A DNA stretch of 64,000 nt from Cunninghamia lanceolata (taxonomy: Eukaryota; Streptophyta; Pinopsida; Cupressales; Cupressaceae), in NCBI GenBank assembly GCA_027924645.1, contig BSBN01000187.1, positions 15,704,001 through 15,768,000 of the forward strand. Reading direction: 5' to 3'. The translations under genes were made by a program, and so were the position numbers. The notes under the pieces were generated by a model. The model was not told the DNA's origin. It saw only the letters and a list, made by a program, of their open reading frames with translations, and searched no databases. Within the stretch, counting starts at the first letter, position 1; each line of letters starts with the position of its first letter. This document shows, in pieces, positions 44,302-56,556 of this stretch.

Positions 44302-47300
44302 TTACATAAACTGCAATATGTCTGCAAAAGTTGTTTTTAGTTGGATGAGTTCTGCAGCCCAACTTTGCTTCATTCTATCCAAAATTGAGTTGTGACCACT
44401 CAACAAAAATGCAAAAGCTTCTGCCCTCTTAAGATCTGTCGGATCATTGGTCTGGGCGGTAGTCTGAGCATCACTTATGGCCTCATGCATGGCCTCTAAC
44501 TTAGGGATAATAATCCTTCTAAGTTCACCCATTCGGCTAATTATGTTCTTCCATTCCTTCTCAAAATTCTTTATTGCATTTATGATTGCAATAGTCTGAC
44601 ACTCTTGATTTACTATGGAGGAAGAGAGAGGATCAAAACTTTGAGACAAACTTAGTAGTTTATCCTCTTTCTCTTTTATTTTCTTCTCAATTTCTACTGA
44701 TGATTTGGACCAGGAAATACAAAATTTGTATACTTCACCTCTATCCTTGAGAGCATTTTCTAAGCTCTTTATCCCAATACTCATATTTCTCCTATCATTA
44801 GTGATTAATCCTTGTACCTCTGAGAATCTCTTGTCCAAAAACTCCTTCTGGACCTTTTCTTCAGCTGATTTCTCTAGAGAATCAAAATGTGTATTAACAC
44901 TACTGACTAGAGTTTTGAGATTACCAGATGAGGAGGCTGTGGGATCCTTCTGAAATGATGGTATAATCTTTTCTAGCACTCTGGAAGCAGCTTCTATCAG
45001 CTCACAGTCTTCCATATGAGACTTTAGGAGTTTTTTGTTAGCCTTAACATTAGCAAATGAAGCTATCTTCATTGTCTATACTAGAGAAAGAGAATCAAAA
45101 TTGAATGGACCTTGTAGAAGCTCTGGTTCATCAATCTCCATTGTTTCTTTGTTTAGGAATTCTTAGATAGTTTGTGCAGTGTCTCTTGCTAGAGATAGAT
45201 GATTCTTCTCTTCTGCAATCTTGGAGCTGTCCTTTGGAGCTTTCTCTCCTTCTACATTCTCACCACTAGCAATTGTGGTCTTCTCTATTGAAGTCTTCTC
45301 TCCTTCTGCAACCTTAGCACTGTTATCTTCTTTTTCCTTCACCTCTGCTTCTTTCTCCTGTAATTTTTCTTCTCCTTTAGATCTGGAGACTGTAGGGGAA
45401 ACTAGAGGAGAAATGTTAGTCTGTTCAGGGCCCACCTCTTCTGTCACTTTCTCAGTAGTTTCTTCTACAACACTTGTGGTTGAAGGATCAGTACCCAAGT
45501 CCTCTATAATAGGAAGATTAAATCTTTTGAGGGCTTTCTAGAGAATTTCTTCTGTGTCCTTGGCTACCGTGTCGGTCTCAGCAAGCATAAGCTGATTCAT
45601 CCTTGCTTTGCTCCTGAATTCATCCTTGCAGTCTTTGAATACCATGTTCATTGTTTTGGGATCAATTGAAGGATATAGCTGAATAGCTATCTGTTCCTGA
45701 ATCTCAAGGTCTTTTGCCATGGCATTTGTCTTTCTCATTTCTAACTCCTTTTCTAGGCTCTTGGGAATAAGAGATATAATTTCAATGAAGGCCTTATTAT
45801 ATATGTTCAGGTACCTGATTGTAGCTTCCTGCAGGATCTTTTGGTCAGCCTCATTGTAATATCATAAAATTTGGCCATTGGTTGAAGGTTTCCATCCACA
45901 GTGACTAATTTTATTACACTTTCTAAAGATAGGGTGGGCTTTTCAATAAATTCCTCTACCATTTCTTCCTTGTCTTGTCCTGTGGTAGGTTTACCGGATC
46001 CTTTCTTCTTCTACTTCTTTATTTCCTTTACCCCCTCATCTGATTCTGTTTCCTCTTCATCTCTTTGACTTGTATAAGCCCTTGTGGCTTTTGTCTTTGA
46101 CCTTTTCTCTTCTTTGCTGGATGCCTGGACTTCCAGTTTTGGTGTTTTTGAGCCTTTGGCTGTGACAGGTGCAGATCTCTTTGATGATTTGGTCTGGGTT
46201 GAGGTTTCTACCGGAGCACCTTCCTTGCTTTCCTTTTCTGCTTCTTTCTTTTCTTCCTCAACCTTTTGCCTCTTTTCCCTGTTGGCATCAAGTGCCTCCT
46301 TTGAGATGCCTAGGCCTTTTGCAATTTCTTCAACTTCCTTTCTAACTTTCCTCTTCATTTCCGGTTGCTTGAGTTCCACATGAACCTTAATACTTAGCTC
46401 TTCAAAGGTTCCAAACCTCTCTACCTTTGGATCCTTTGGCTGACTTAGCATGTGTTGAACATGCAGCTCCACAATTTGTTCATCAACTTCATACCCCATA
46501 GGCATGATCCACATAGTTATTGGTTCTATAGCCTCCATTAGGCACTGACCTGTCTCTACCATAAAGCATACTGTGTCTTTGTATTTTTCAACAAGAGACT
46601 GGGGAATTCTTTCTCTTGCTTGCATCATGCTCTGAAAGTTTTTGAAATATCCCCACAGGGCTGTATTTCTTGCTTTAGCATCCCCAAGCCCATGCAAATA
46701 GGTCTTTGATCTGAACTGCTACTGGTTTATCATTCTGCCATACCCATCCATTTGATCCAGGCAACTCATTCATGAAGTAGAAAAATAAGCATAATATTAG
46801 TGCACCATATTTGAAAGAGTTTTTCTTGTCCTTTTTGATCTTTTGTATGTTTTCCACTAATTGGCTCAAAAGAAGTTCACAGAGATCATATTCTGCATTT
46901 TTCCTCAGCATCTCATAGGCAGTATATATTGCAGTTCTGGATACTGAATTCTCCCTACTGGAGTGATATATCTTGTATCCTATTATCATAGATGCAAACT
47001 TGATGTCTGGGTCAGTAATATCTTCAATGGTCATTGCCCTCTTATCAAATTTTGATCTGGTGGCCTTAGTTACAATGTTGTTTTTGACAGATTTGAGGAC
47101 ATGTATCCCTCTGGAGGAGTATAAACCAGTTACTACCCTAATTGCCTCCTTTGTGATCTTGCAAGGTTTGTTCAACCATAGGAAGTTATCATGCACCCTA
47201 CTCAACACATACCGGACCCATTCATCTTCCTCAAAGTAGGGGAAATGAATGAATTGATCAAAATATTTCTCTTGGATACCCATATATTCTGGTTTAAGCT

Positions 47301-47526
47301 CAAAAGCATCATCTATTAGTTGTTTGTGATAGATATCTCTTAGTTTGAATTCCCCAAACTCTTCAATATTTGCATGTATATAAACCCTAATGTCTTCAGT
47401 GTGCAAAATACCATGCAGAACACTAGAGAAGGCTCCTAGGGGATCTACCTCCAAGGATTTGTATGGATGCTTCTTAAAAATGGGGCAAGGTCTATTAGAA
47501 ATCTTTACTATATTTGGAGTAGCCAT
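44302..47526 (-). pseudogene. ORF2 of copy B, broken
   Basis: Homologous to the 1,044-aa ORF2 of copy A from MATPNIVKIS to the C-terminal ADILQFM. One frameshift lies near 46690, and stops occur near 46011 (Gln to stop), 45538 (Arg to stop), 45163 and about 45075 (Gln to stop), with another frame loss near 45860. The acidic linker is longer than in A and C, with extra Lys/Glu repeats. No function is expected from this copy. Confidence 0.93.
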
Positions 47527-48164
47527 CATCAAGGATTTTACTGAAAGATATCAAGAACGAAGAATATCTTTTACGCTGATTAGGGAAAACATGATGAAAT
47601 CTGGATTGAGCTATATGAAGAATCATCTTGATCTTTGGGGAAAGTAGTTGCAAAGCTCCTTTTCTTTCTTCTTCGCATGTGCAAATGTGTAAATGACAAA
47701 TGAATGAGCTCTTTTATTCCAAAAAGCCCTAATTTACACCCTGCAATAAATGCGTAACCTAATCCATTCTGGTTTGCCTTGTTTTCCTTGTTTAGGGAGG
47801 AAGAAACTCATCTGGATCATTATGATGCCTTTGTGATCGATGTTAATGATGAATCATAATGTCCACTTCTCCTTCTGATCATTTCATGTATCTGCAGATC
47901 AAGGTATTTCAATTTGGATCCATACCGGGCCAATCTTGTGAGAAACCTATTCTACTAGAAGACTTGTTTAACCGGACCAATTCTGAAGGAATTAAACTTT
48001 TTAAATTTTCTTGCTGATCTCTCAAATCTTTACCTGACCTTCTTTAGATGTTTCTCTAGAAACCCTTTGGTTCGCAGCTTCTTATGTGCCAATTTCAGGC
48101 ACCAATTTACTGGCTGGGGAAATAAGATTTTCTTTGTGTCTCCCCCTGAGCTAGAGCTCACTTT

Positions 48165-49345
48165 TTAATTGTCGAAAGGAATATCAGCACCAAAGTCTAG
48201 TGTGGATCCAACATCTATATTCTCTGTACTTTTCTTCACCCAAATCTTTCTCATCTCACTTTTAACTTCATCCACATTCACTTTTTGTTTACCCTTATCT
48301 TGATTCTGATTATGATATACCGGACCTCTTTTGTCCTGATTCTTGTTTCTATAGAATTTTGCACTGTGACCGGATCTATTGCAGATTTGGCAAACAACAT
48401 TTCTTTGCATATTTGACTGATATCCTTTTGATCTGCATTGATTAGCCATATGACCTATTTTATTTCATGCAAAGCATTTACCATTGAATGATTTGTTCAT
48501 TTGCATATTTCTGCATTCATGAGATTTATGACCATACCTTTTGCAGTTAAAACACTGTCCAAAGAAGGATGAATTAGTCTGATTCTTTCTCTTTCTGCAC
48601 TAATTAGCTTTGTGACCAAAGTGATTACAGCTGTGGCAGTATCCATTAAAGGATGGATATCTTTGAGCATCAGGTTGTCTTACCGGAGGTCTTCTAGGCA
48701 TGTTCCTTAGATTTTCTGATCCAAAATTCTTCTGACCAGATCCGGAGCTTTCTCCTTTCTCATATCCCAAACCACACTTGTCATCTGCCCTCTTTTGACT
48801 TCCAAGAAGAACTTCAAGTTGAGTAGAACTTATCTTGAATTTCTCTTTATATTCATTTGCTGATTGAAGATCCCTTTTGAGAGAGACAATTTGATCTTCA
48901 AGTTTTTCTTCATTTTCTTTAGCATCTTCAAGATCAGATTCAAGATGTCTGATAATTCTATCCATTTGGTGGCAATCTTCTAATTTCTCCTTGAGGGATT
49001 GTGTTAGATTATCTTCAGTTTTTCTTTTCTCTTCAATCTCTTGAGTAAAATTATAACTCCTGATTCTATTCCATATCTTACCCTAATGATTTCTTTTGAT
49101 AACTTTTCACATAACTTGGTTTTCTCATTCAGCTCTTCATTTGCATCATTTGCTTCACCTTGTCTTGCCAATTGCTGAAGCAACTCTTTTCTCTTTTTCA
49201 TAGAGAGACTTAATTTATCTTTTAGTTCTCTCATGAAATCATCAGCCTGTTTGAGTCTTTCCTTTAATTCATTGACTTCAAAGTTTAACTGTTCAAGATC
49301 CTCAAGGGCAGTCTTGAGTTGCTCCCTTAAACCATATGTATCCAT
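48165..49345 (-). pseudogene. ORF1 of copy B, broken
   Basis: Starts MDTYGLREQL and keeps the coiled coil to about 49004, where the frame shifts. Zinc knuckles are recognisable (CHSCNHFGHKAN near 48605; CQICNRSGHSAKF with the last Cys lost near 48370). The in-frame extension after the terminal TAA (KKILFPQP) is present here too. Confidence 0.9.
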
Positions 49346-49396
49346 TTGGATTCCTAGATCTTCCTTGAGCTGTTAGACTCTATTTAGGAGGAACTT

Positions 49397-49409
49397 AGCT
49401 CTGATACCA
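49397..49409 (-). promoter_or_regulatory. Primer binding site of copy B
   Basis: AGCTCTGATACCA on the plus strand is TGGTATCAGAGCT on the element's strand, two bases from the 5' LTR. Confidence 0.9.
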
Positions 49410-49411
49410 AT

Positions 49412-50500
49412 TGTTGATAACTGAGAGGGGGGGTGAATCAGTTATCCTAATTAATTCTTCTTTCTGAACTTTCTTATTAATCAATGCAACATTAATTCAA
49501 ACAAGCAAACACAACCATGAAATAGAAATACACATGACACAATATTTTTAACGTGGAAACCATGTTAAGGGAGAAAACCATGGGGTGATTAACCCAAGAT
49601 TGTATTCTCTGTTAGAAGAATAGAAAAACAAAATGGCACTTGCCAATTAGGGCTCAGTGCCCGAGCACACTACTCACAAGAGGCACACTGCCTACAAGAG
49701 ACTCACTGTCTACAAAAGGAATGTTATACAATACTTGAACTGATTGGGAGCATCTACAAATGCTAGAGTTCAGTTCTAGTTGCTCAGTACACTGATCTGC
49801 TGCACTTCATCTTTCCTCTTCTCTTTTGTTGCTTTTCTTTCACATACCGGACCTTCCTTACTGCTTCTGTTCTACTCTTCTGCTTTTATTCGCACACCAA
49901 CAACAACAACAAAAAATCTCACAACTAAATCCATCGTGTATATATATCCACACAAGTAATTTCATCACCTTTCTAGTCGGCACCCAGAATAGTCAATCTT
50001 TTCACTAAATCTGATCTGTCGGCTGAATCCTTGCACATCAAGTAATGTGGATCAAGTATATGCTTGTAGAAATCATTAATCATGTCAGCCAAATGTGATT
50101 CATGCCTTCATAACCTTTACCACTATCAGTAGCACATCCGGAAAGTAGTCTGATGTTCTGTCAGTCAGTTCTTCCTCTGTTCATACTGTCACTCAGGAAT
50201 CCGGTACTCAACTATTCATATCATTTCCCTTATCTATCACCAAAGGCTAAATCCTTGGAATATACCACTCAAGATAGTCCTCTTGACTTCCCCAAATCTG
50301 CACTTCACCAAGATACTTCCTCTGAGAGATCTGGACCTGTCTGTCGGATCTTACCACATGCTCTGTTCTTGTTTACCGGACCACAACAATCTTCATTCTG
50401 ACTTCCGGTAGAGACACACCATGTCCTGTAAATATGTGGGATGAACTTTGTTGCCATCAATGACAACAATCATGAATCCATATAGTGTCTCTTGCCAACA
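49412..50500 (-). repeat. 5' LTR of copy B
   Basis: 1,089 bp, partner of 42972-44061 with many substitutions between them. Confidence 0.93.
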
Positions 50501-50505
50501 CATCT

Positions 50506-50934
50506 CTTTTCTAAGTGTCAAAAGATGTGAAGGGCTTCATCAATCTGACCTGTCTTTCCATTGTTTTGCTATTGTATCTAATGTGGCTGCTGAACTAGTT
50601 TTTTCTTCAGCCAGTCCTTATAGTTTACAATATATGACAGAGCTCATGAACTAGTTTTTTCTAGTACTTATGGCAGCCTTGTGTTGCTTTTTTATTACTT
50701 GTAATTCTTTTCCTGCATTGTTCCAATAAAAAAAAATGTATTGCCACTTTTCTTTGTCTTGTTTCATTTTTTTATTGGCCGATTCTCAAATAGAAAGTGT
50801 TGGCTCAAATTTATCAATCTTTACTTAGCAGCATCATAAAATATATAGTTTTCTAAATTTATTTCCTTAATGTTTTAAATTCAAATTTAATAATATGTTT
50901 TTTCTGCATTATAAAATTTATGGTATTTAATAAA
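50506..50934 (+). other. CACTA DNA right of copy B
   Basis: Continues the unclassified sequence interrupted at 42971. A frame at 50448-50654 overlaps the copy B LTR and is not a gene. AT-rich from 50690 onward. Confidence 0.35.
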
Positions 50935-51512
50935 TTATTCATATCATGACTAAATTTACTATCAATTAATGGAAACCAGTAAATAAAAATGACTACCATG
51001 ACTAAATAAATGACCAGTTAACAACAATCAATGACTAAATAATTACAATGACTAAATAAATGACAAAATATACATACTACCAAATTGATGACTGAATATA
51101 CTACCAAATGTCCAAATAGACTACCAAATTGTTGACTAAATATACTACCAAATTAATGACTAAAATCTGTTTAGCCATAAATTTGATCGCGAGATAAATG
51201 ACCGGCAATAAACTACCAATGGTCACATGACTAAATATACTACCAAATTGATGACTAAATATACTACCAAATTGATGATTAACTATACTACCAAATTTAT
51301 GACTAAATATACAAACAAATTAATGAGTAAATATACTACCAAATTTATGACTAAATATACTACCAAATTAATGACAAATTTTTTGGTCATAAATTTGGTC
51401 ATGAGAAAAATGACCAACAATAAACTACCAATGGTCACGTGACCAAACTACTGATCACATGACTGATTTTTGGTATTTTTTTGAGTCATTTTTTCCTATT
51501 TTTCTACTAGTG
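50935..51512 (+). repeat. Right subterminal repeats and terminal repeat of the CACTA
   Basis: Dense ATGACTAAAT motifs, grading into a 24-bp unit ATGACTAAATATACTACCAA(ATTG) repeated many times between about 51067 and 51390. A larger duplicate (ATAAACTACCAATGGTCAC) occurs at about 51208 and 51420. The element ends in TTTCTACTAGTG. Equivalent motifs at the left end support one transposon. Confidence 0.88.
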
Positions 51513-51609
51513 TAAGTCCATGTGCAGTACCTGTAGTGCTAGCACCAAAGAAAAATGGAGAGTGGAGAATGTGTACAGACTATCAAGCCATCAATAAGAT
51601 CATGATCAA
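51513..51609 (+). pseudogene. pol: Gypsy-1 reverse transcriptase fragment
   Basis: After the TAA duplication, the frame reads SPCAVPVVLAPKKNGEWRMC then DYQAINKI, the conserved first RT block of plant Ty3/gypsy elements. It continues the frame left at 24143 and is cut at 51610 by gypsy-2. Confidence 0.92.
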
Positions 51610-53036
51610 TGTAATATCCCTTGCTATTTCAGACCTTATTTTGCTGATTTGAACCTCAAGGAATATTGTCAAACACTTCTGATGTAAACCCAATGCTTGC
51701 TGGTCTGTGTTTTCAGTCTGATATTTTTGCTTGATAATGATAGCTGAATATTCTAAATGCTTATAAATCCAAACTATAATGTCTAAGCATTAATCTAAAT
51801 ACATATATGACTTCTCTTTTGATATTTTTGATGCATATACATGAAAATTAGACATGAAATGCACACCTACAGCCAATTGACATTTTGTCAAACACTTGGC
51901 ATGCATACTATTATACTAATCATGATGGATATTAATATGCACATTACATCAAATAGATGGCCTGTCTAATACAATGCTGATATGAATGGCCAAGATTCTT
52001 GGCTCTACAATTTTATGCAACTCCTAAAATGACAACTATGAAACAATGCTGATATAAAGATGCTAACTCATGAAAGAACCTAGAAATGTAAGTTGTTGTG
52101 AATCAATGACGAAGATGAAGGAATGGCAGCCTCAAAACAGCTCATAAACATCCCTCTCAAGCCCCAATCGTGCCTCTCAAGTGTAGCACCCAGCCTTCTC
52201 ATCAACCAAGGAAAGGAGTCCCTTCCAAAGCTAAATTGAAACCCTCTCCTAGCTGCCCCGTACTGTAGCATTACTGTTCACAGCACTGTAGCAACACTGT
52301 AGCGTACTGTAGCACGCACTGTAGCAAATCACTGTAGCAAATCACTATAGCGCGCACTGTAGCGTCACTGTAGCGCTACTGTATCAAATCACTGTAGCAA
52401 AAACACTGTAGCGTACTGTAGCAAAACACTGTAGCAAACACTGTAGCAGCCAATAGAAAAACTTCTGATATGCAAATTGATACCTCCAAACCCCTTGTTA
52501 ACACTGCAGATTTAAGCACAAATGAAAGGACTGAAGTATCCCTTCCAATTTGCAACCCTTCGGAGGATATTTCACCACCTCAGTTATGCTAATCTATGGG
52601 AGTTTCCGTTCCCATAGACCAAATATGCAGAAACCCTTGGCTCCACAAAACTCATCAAATGTAAATGTCAATAATCAGATGCCTGGAAGCTTGCCTTGCC
52701 CCTTCCTTTATACTTTTTCAATTCCACTTCAAGAAGCTTCTAGAAAAATAATATTATTTTATTTTAGTGACTTTATATAATAATATTTATTTAAGTCACT
52801 TTATTAAATTAATTAAATATAAGGTCACTTTATAATATTTATTTATTTAATAACCTTACAAATAATTAATTTAATTATTATCTCCCTTATTTTTCCCATC
52901 CAACTGAATCTAGGAAACCAACCATCGACCAAGTGACTGCCTCAAGAAGACCCCCTAACCATGTACATTAGCCTACGAGGGTCAGGAATAGGCTAAACCA
53001 TCCGCAAACAACATCAGCTAAAATGGGGACATTACA
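51610..53036 (-). repeat. 3' LTR of gypsy-2
   Basis: 1,427 bp. Its first 519 bp are matched by 56557-57075 with few differences. It contains the ACTGTAGC array and AT-rich TTATTTAA-type repeats near 52750-52880. Confidence 0.88.
52261..52449 (-). repeat. ACTGTAGC (GCTACAGT) short-repeat array
   Basis: Thirteen exact copies of ACTGTAGC, plus near copies (ACTATAGC, ACTGTATC), within about 190 bp of the LTR, at irregular spacing of 10-17 bases. The spacing is too irregular for a simple microsatellite. Confidence 0.95.
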
Positions 53037-54060
53037 GTCCGCCCTCCTTGAAATTGCTTGTCCCCAAGCAATCTTGACTACAAAGACAATTCTCCCCGCC
53101 TGGATCCCAAGGGAGGATCTGTGTAATGTCCCTGCTGTCACCAAAGAGCTCCTGTAACACCAGCACTAGCACAACTGACTAAACCTGTTGAATCAAATCA
53201 ACCCCAACGCCAAATGTTGCAAGAGCATAAGCATTAAGTGGAAGCATAACTACGCAAGCTAAGCTGTCATACACACTATCTAGCATATACGCAACTGAGC
53301 TATGCGTCTGAAACAAATCATGTACATAAAGATCAAAAGTGCAACTGCAAGTAATCACCCTCATATACATGCTGCAAAACTCAACAGTGAACCCTGATGG
53401 GAACCCTGATGCACATAAAGGATTCCTCAACATACTGGAGAGTATACCACAACTAATGCCTGGATCCCCAATGAATCTGTAAGGAACTGCATCAGAATCT
53501 TGCTAAAAATAGCTGCAGCCATAGAACCTGCCAAAACTCAGTAAACTGTGCAATTCTATAGCTGAAATAAACATATCACTTCTGATGTCAATCCCTGGGT
53601 CCCAGTGCCAAACTAGAAGTTCATCACAAAGCGCACCTGTTGACTTCCACTGTACTATTCTACGTAAACCACTGACATAGCACCAAGAGTGGTAGAACAC
53701 CTCATCAGGACCAAAATAGAGTGATGAATCAAACACGTCACCACCATGATCCCAAAACAGAATCAACAATCCACTACCAATGACAATTGGTGGCACCTGC
53801 TGCACCATACTGTAAGCAACTGAATCACTAATCTACCAAAAGGCTACTCCCTGATACTGAGACCTATGGGTTATGGACCTAAACAACTATCAGAAAAGAT
53901 GAGTATCTCCTAACTCATCTGCAAATGTTGGCGTCCCCATAATACTCCAATTGCCAAAGCTAGAAGAAGAGTGCTCTTGACACCAACTCATAAAGCCAGT
54001 TGCACTAATCAATGCAAATGTGGAGAGTTGATCCCTCTCAGCATCAACGGAAGTGGATAT
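53037..54060 (-). other. Gypsy-2 interior between the ORF and the 3' LTR
   Basis: About 1 kb, no supported gene on the element's strand; short frames at 53179-53433 and 53503-53808 match nothing. It ends in the polypurine-like AAGGAGGGCGGAC next to the LTR. Confidence 0.5.
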
Positions 54061-56490
54061 CTATGCCTCTTCCCTCACGAGTGCACCATACAACTGCCTA
54101 GCAAGCATGACAGCACAACCTCTATCCTCTACCCAATTCCTATGGATGTGCTGACTAACCAAGCCATCATACCTACTACCCCCATAATCATCCTGTAACC
54201 ATGTATCTGTGTGAAATCTCTGTGACATGGAAGTAGAAAACCTTGTCAGATATATAATAGCATGATGGATAACTGACTGCTGTAAGTAATTCCTCATACA
54301 CAACTGAGTCAGGTACATGCAAGCTCTAGTTCCATCTTCTGTAGATGGCAACTCTTCATCCCACAATGGATGGTATAAGCCTCCTGTCAATCCACATCGA
54401 TGCATCAACCAATCCTCTGCATGTGAACTAAAAGAAAGGTGATGAACTCTCCTCACTATGTAGTCATGGTAAAAAGCACCAACCTCCGTCAATAGTTGAC
54501 CATCATAGTCCTGCTTTCTATCACTTGACATGGAACTAACCTTAGGGGAATCAAGTGTATTTTTAGATTCATCCCACATTTGAATAAAGAGTCTTCTAAT
54601 GTTATTTATCCTTTTTTGTCTTGCTATGTTGATGAGATTGATCTTTTCTTTCACTTTTTGAAGATGCTGTCTTGCATTGGCAGCCACTAATCTAGCCTCT
54701 TTGGCTTTTTGCGGCCATTCTTCATTAATCTTTTTGGACTTCTTTACCTCTTCGATGCCAAAATATACAAAATCAGTCCTCTCATCCTTGATATCTTCAT
54801 GTCTACCAAATGGTGTAGGGCTGCCATCAATGTGTGGTATCATATCATTAGCTTTCTCATGATCACAAGCTCCTATCTCACGAGAATGATGGGACATAGT
54901 GCTGCTGTCCTCAAACAAATCAGTGATGACATCATGCCATTGTAAAATGTCTCCTTCATCACGTGTATTCAAAACACTAGTGGCTGCTCCACTAAGCAAA
55001 GGATCAACTTTCACATCCACATTAATATCTTGGACCTTCAATGGACTTTCATATGTACGAATAATATTCATAGAAGCACCATCTGATTCTTTACCATGAT
55101 AGGATGAAGCAATGCTAGACTCACCGGATGAAGCATCACAATAAACCATATCTTCATGTAGCTGCTCTAATGTAACTGGTTTGTCTTCACCCATCACTTG
55201 CTCTTCTTTTCCCTCATTTCCTTGTCCCTTAATCATATGCACAACACAAGATTCTTGCCCATCCAAAGAGGCTGCAATAGAAGATTGATTTTCTGATTTC
55301 TTTGGTGAAGCATGAGCCAAACTCAACTCCACATTCAACTCCTCAATCTGATTTTCTGCCATAAGGAGAGCCATTTGAGAGTCTTCCAAAGATTTTCTAG
55401 TCTTCACTAGCTCCGTGGTGAGTTGATCAACCTCTTCCTCTTTCCTCTTCAATGCTTCTGAATATATGACACCCAATTCAAGTAGGTGATCTCTATCAGA
55501 AAGAAGAGTTAAATAGTTATTTTTCATAATCTCCATAGCTGTCTTAAATGCTTGCAAATCAGAAATGGATGAAGCCTCTTCAACACTTCTATGTCTCCCC
55601 TCAAGCTGGACCTTCCATAGATGAATTTCCACCATCTTGTGGGAATGATCAAAATGGGACAGCGCTGTAACAATCTTATCTTCACCAACCTTTAGTTGGT
55701 TCTCCAATTCAGACTTAGGGACCAAGGAAAATTCATTAGTTGAAGTTGTGGGCTACCAATGGAGAGCTTGACTCTCATCAAAATATTCTTCTGAAGTGTC
55801 CTCATGCTGGTTTGGAACTAGAGCAGTAGTAGTTCCCAACCCAAACTCCTCATCATCCCTCCAAAAAATAGACTCAATGGACGATGAATCGCTAACCTCA
55901 TGCAAAGAGGTAAGATCACTCTTAGGACTATCGAAAGAGTCCCCAATCATAACCTCCATGTCACCAACTAGGAGACTCATGCAACCCTGTCCTGTAGGAT
56001 CTACTGTAGGATCAACTGAAATAGACCCGAGCTCAATACTACTGGTCCACACTTCACCTGTTACCTTTCCCGCTGAATTTTTGTGAGTGCATTTAACATC
56101 AGCCCCAAAGGAATCGTTAAAAGAATCCATACCATTGTTGTCCTCCTGAAGAGAAGATGAAACCTATAACCCAAAAGAAGGCATCTCCTGCTCATCACCT
56201 TTGTCCATTCTATTCTCCATAGGATCAGCTGTATGCTGGTCACTATCTGCTGAAAATTCATTGCAGAGGTTTCTAGATACTTCACCTATAGAGACCTTTT
56301 GTTCCTCCCTTTTGTTTTGTGATGTAGACGCCTTAAAAATGGATGCCATAAACCAAGCTGCTTTGTCTATGTTTGCAGGGTGTGAAAACAATTCATTCAT
56401 CCTCTTTTGGTTTTCTTCCAACTTATTCAAACTTTGTTTAAGTTTCTCCATATTCTTGTCCCATTGCTTCTGAGTACTTGAAGTAACCAT
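54061..56490 (-). pseudogene. Gypsy-2 ORF: ~810-codon unknown coiled-coil protein, two stops
   Basis: A single frame from the ATG at 56490, about 50 bases past the primer site, to the stop at 54061, interrupted only by TAG codons at about 56164 and 55753. N-terminal helix (QWDKNMEKLKQSLNKLEENQ), an acidic Ser-rich region to about 55750, a long coiled coil (about 55725-55300), an acidic middle, a basic helical block near 54560-54720 (RQHLQKVKEKINLINIARQK) and a distinct C-terminal segment rich in His, Trp and Tyr (54061-54480, e.g. GLTGGLYHPLWDEELP). No zinc knuckle, protease or RT. I do not recognise the protein; it may stand in for Gag or be specific to this non-autonomous lineage. Confidence 0.8.
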
Positions 56491-56542
56491 AATTAACTAG
56501 CTGATTCAATGTCCAATCTACCCAACAGGATGGCAGGACAAA

Positions 56543-56555
56543 AGCTCTGATACCA
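56543..56555 (-). promoter_or_regulatory. Primer binding site of gypsy-2
   Basis: AGCTCTGATACCA on the plus strand is TGGTATCAGAGCT on the element's strand, one base from the LTR. Confidence 0.9.
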
Positions 56556-56556
56556 C

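Larger units (their letters stand above)
42972..50500 (-). mobile_element. Copy B: older, broken pol-less Sirevirus-like element
   Basis: 7,529 bp on the minus strand, with LTRs at 42972-44061 and 49412-50500 and a 5-bp target duplication CATCT on both sides (42967-42971, 50501-50505). Same plan as copy A: primer site, ORF1, ORF2, four polypurine tracts, no pol. The two LTRs differ at many sites and both ORFs are broken, so it is clearly older than A. It is nested in the CACTA. Confidence 0.93.
24147..51512 (+). mobile_element. CACTA (En/Spm) DNA transposon, 27.4 kb with cargo
   Basis: The left end is CACTAGTAGAAA, the right end its inverse TTTCTACTAGTG; the imperfect inverted repeat extends to about 28 bp. 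A 3-bp target duplication TAA lies at 24144-24146 and 51513-51515, as expected for CACTA. Both subterminal regions are packed with ATGACTAAAT-type repeats. Inside, left to right: TNP2 transposase remnants (plus), a tnpA/TNP1-like gene (plus), a nested minus-strand ORF, tandem repeats, an eIF5B fragment and copy B. Without copy B and its duplicated CATCT it would be about 19.8 kb. It is inserted in the RT region of gypsy-1. Confidence 0.93.
13852..51609 (+). mobile_element. Ty3/gypsy element (gypsy-1), split by three insertions
   Basis: 5' LTR (13852 to about 22143, interrupted by copy A), primer site at 22149, gag-protease to 24146, then the 27.4-kb CACTA, then about 97 bases of RT at 51513-51609 before gypsy-2 begins. 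The reading frame of the RT N-terminal region continues across the CACTA once the insert and one copy of its TAA duplication are left out, which proves the two halves belong together. The remaining pol and 3' LTR should lie beyond 64000. Confidence 0.85.

Noticed and set aside
51227..51442. 71-codon frame rich in TTKLMTKY repeats
   Set aside because: Translation of the 24-bp CACTA subterminal repeat, which is a multiple of three; not a gene.
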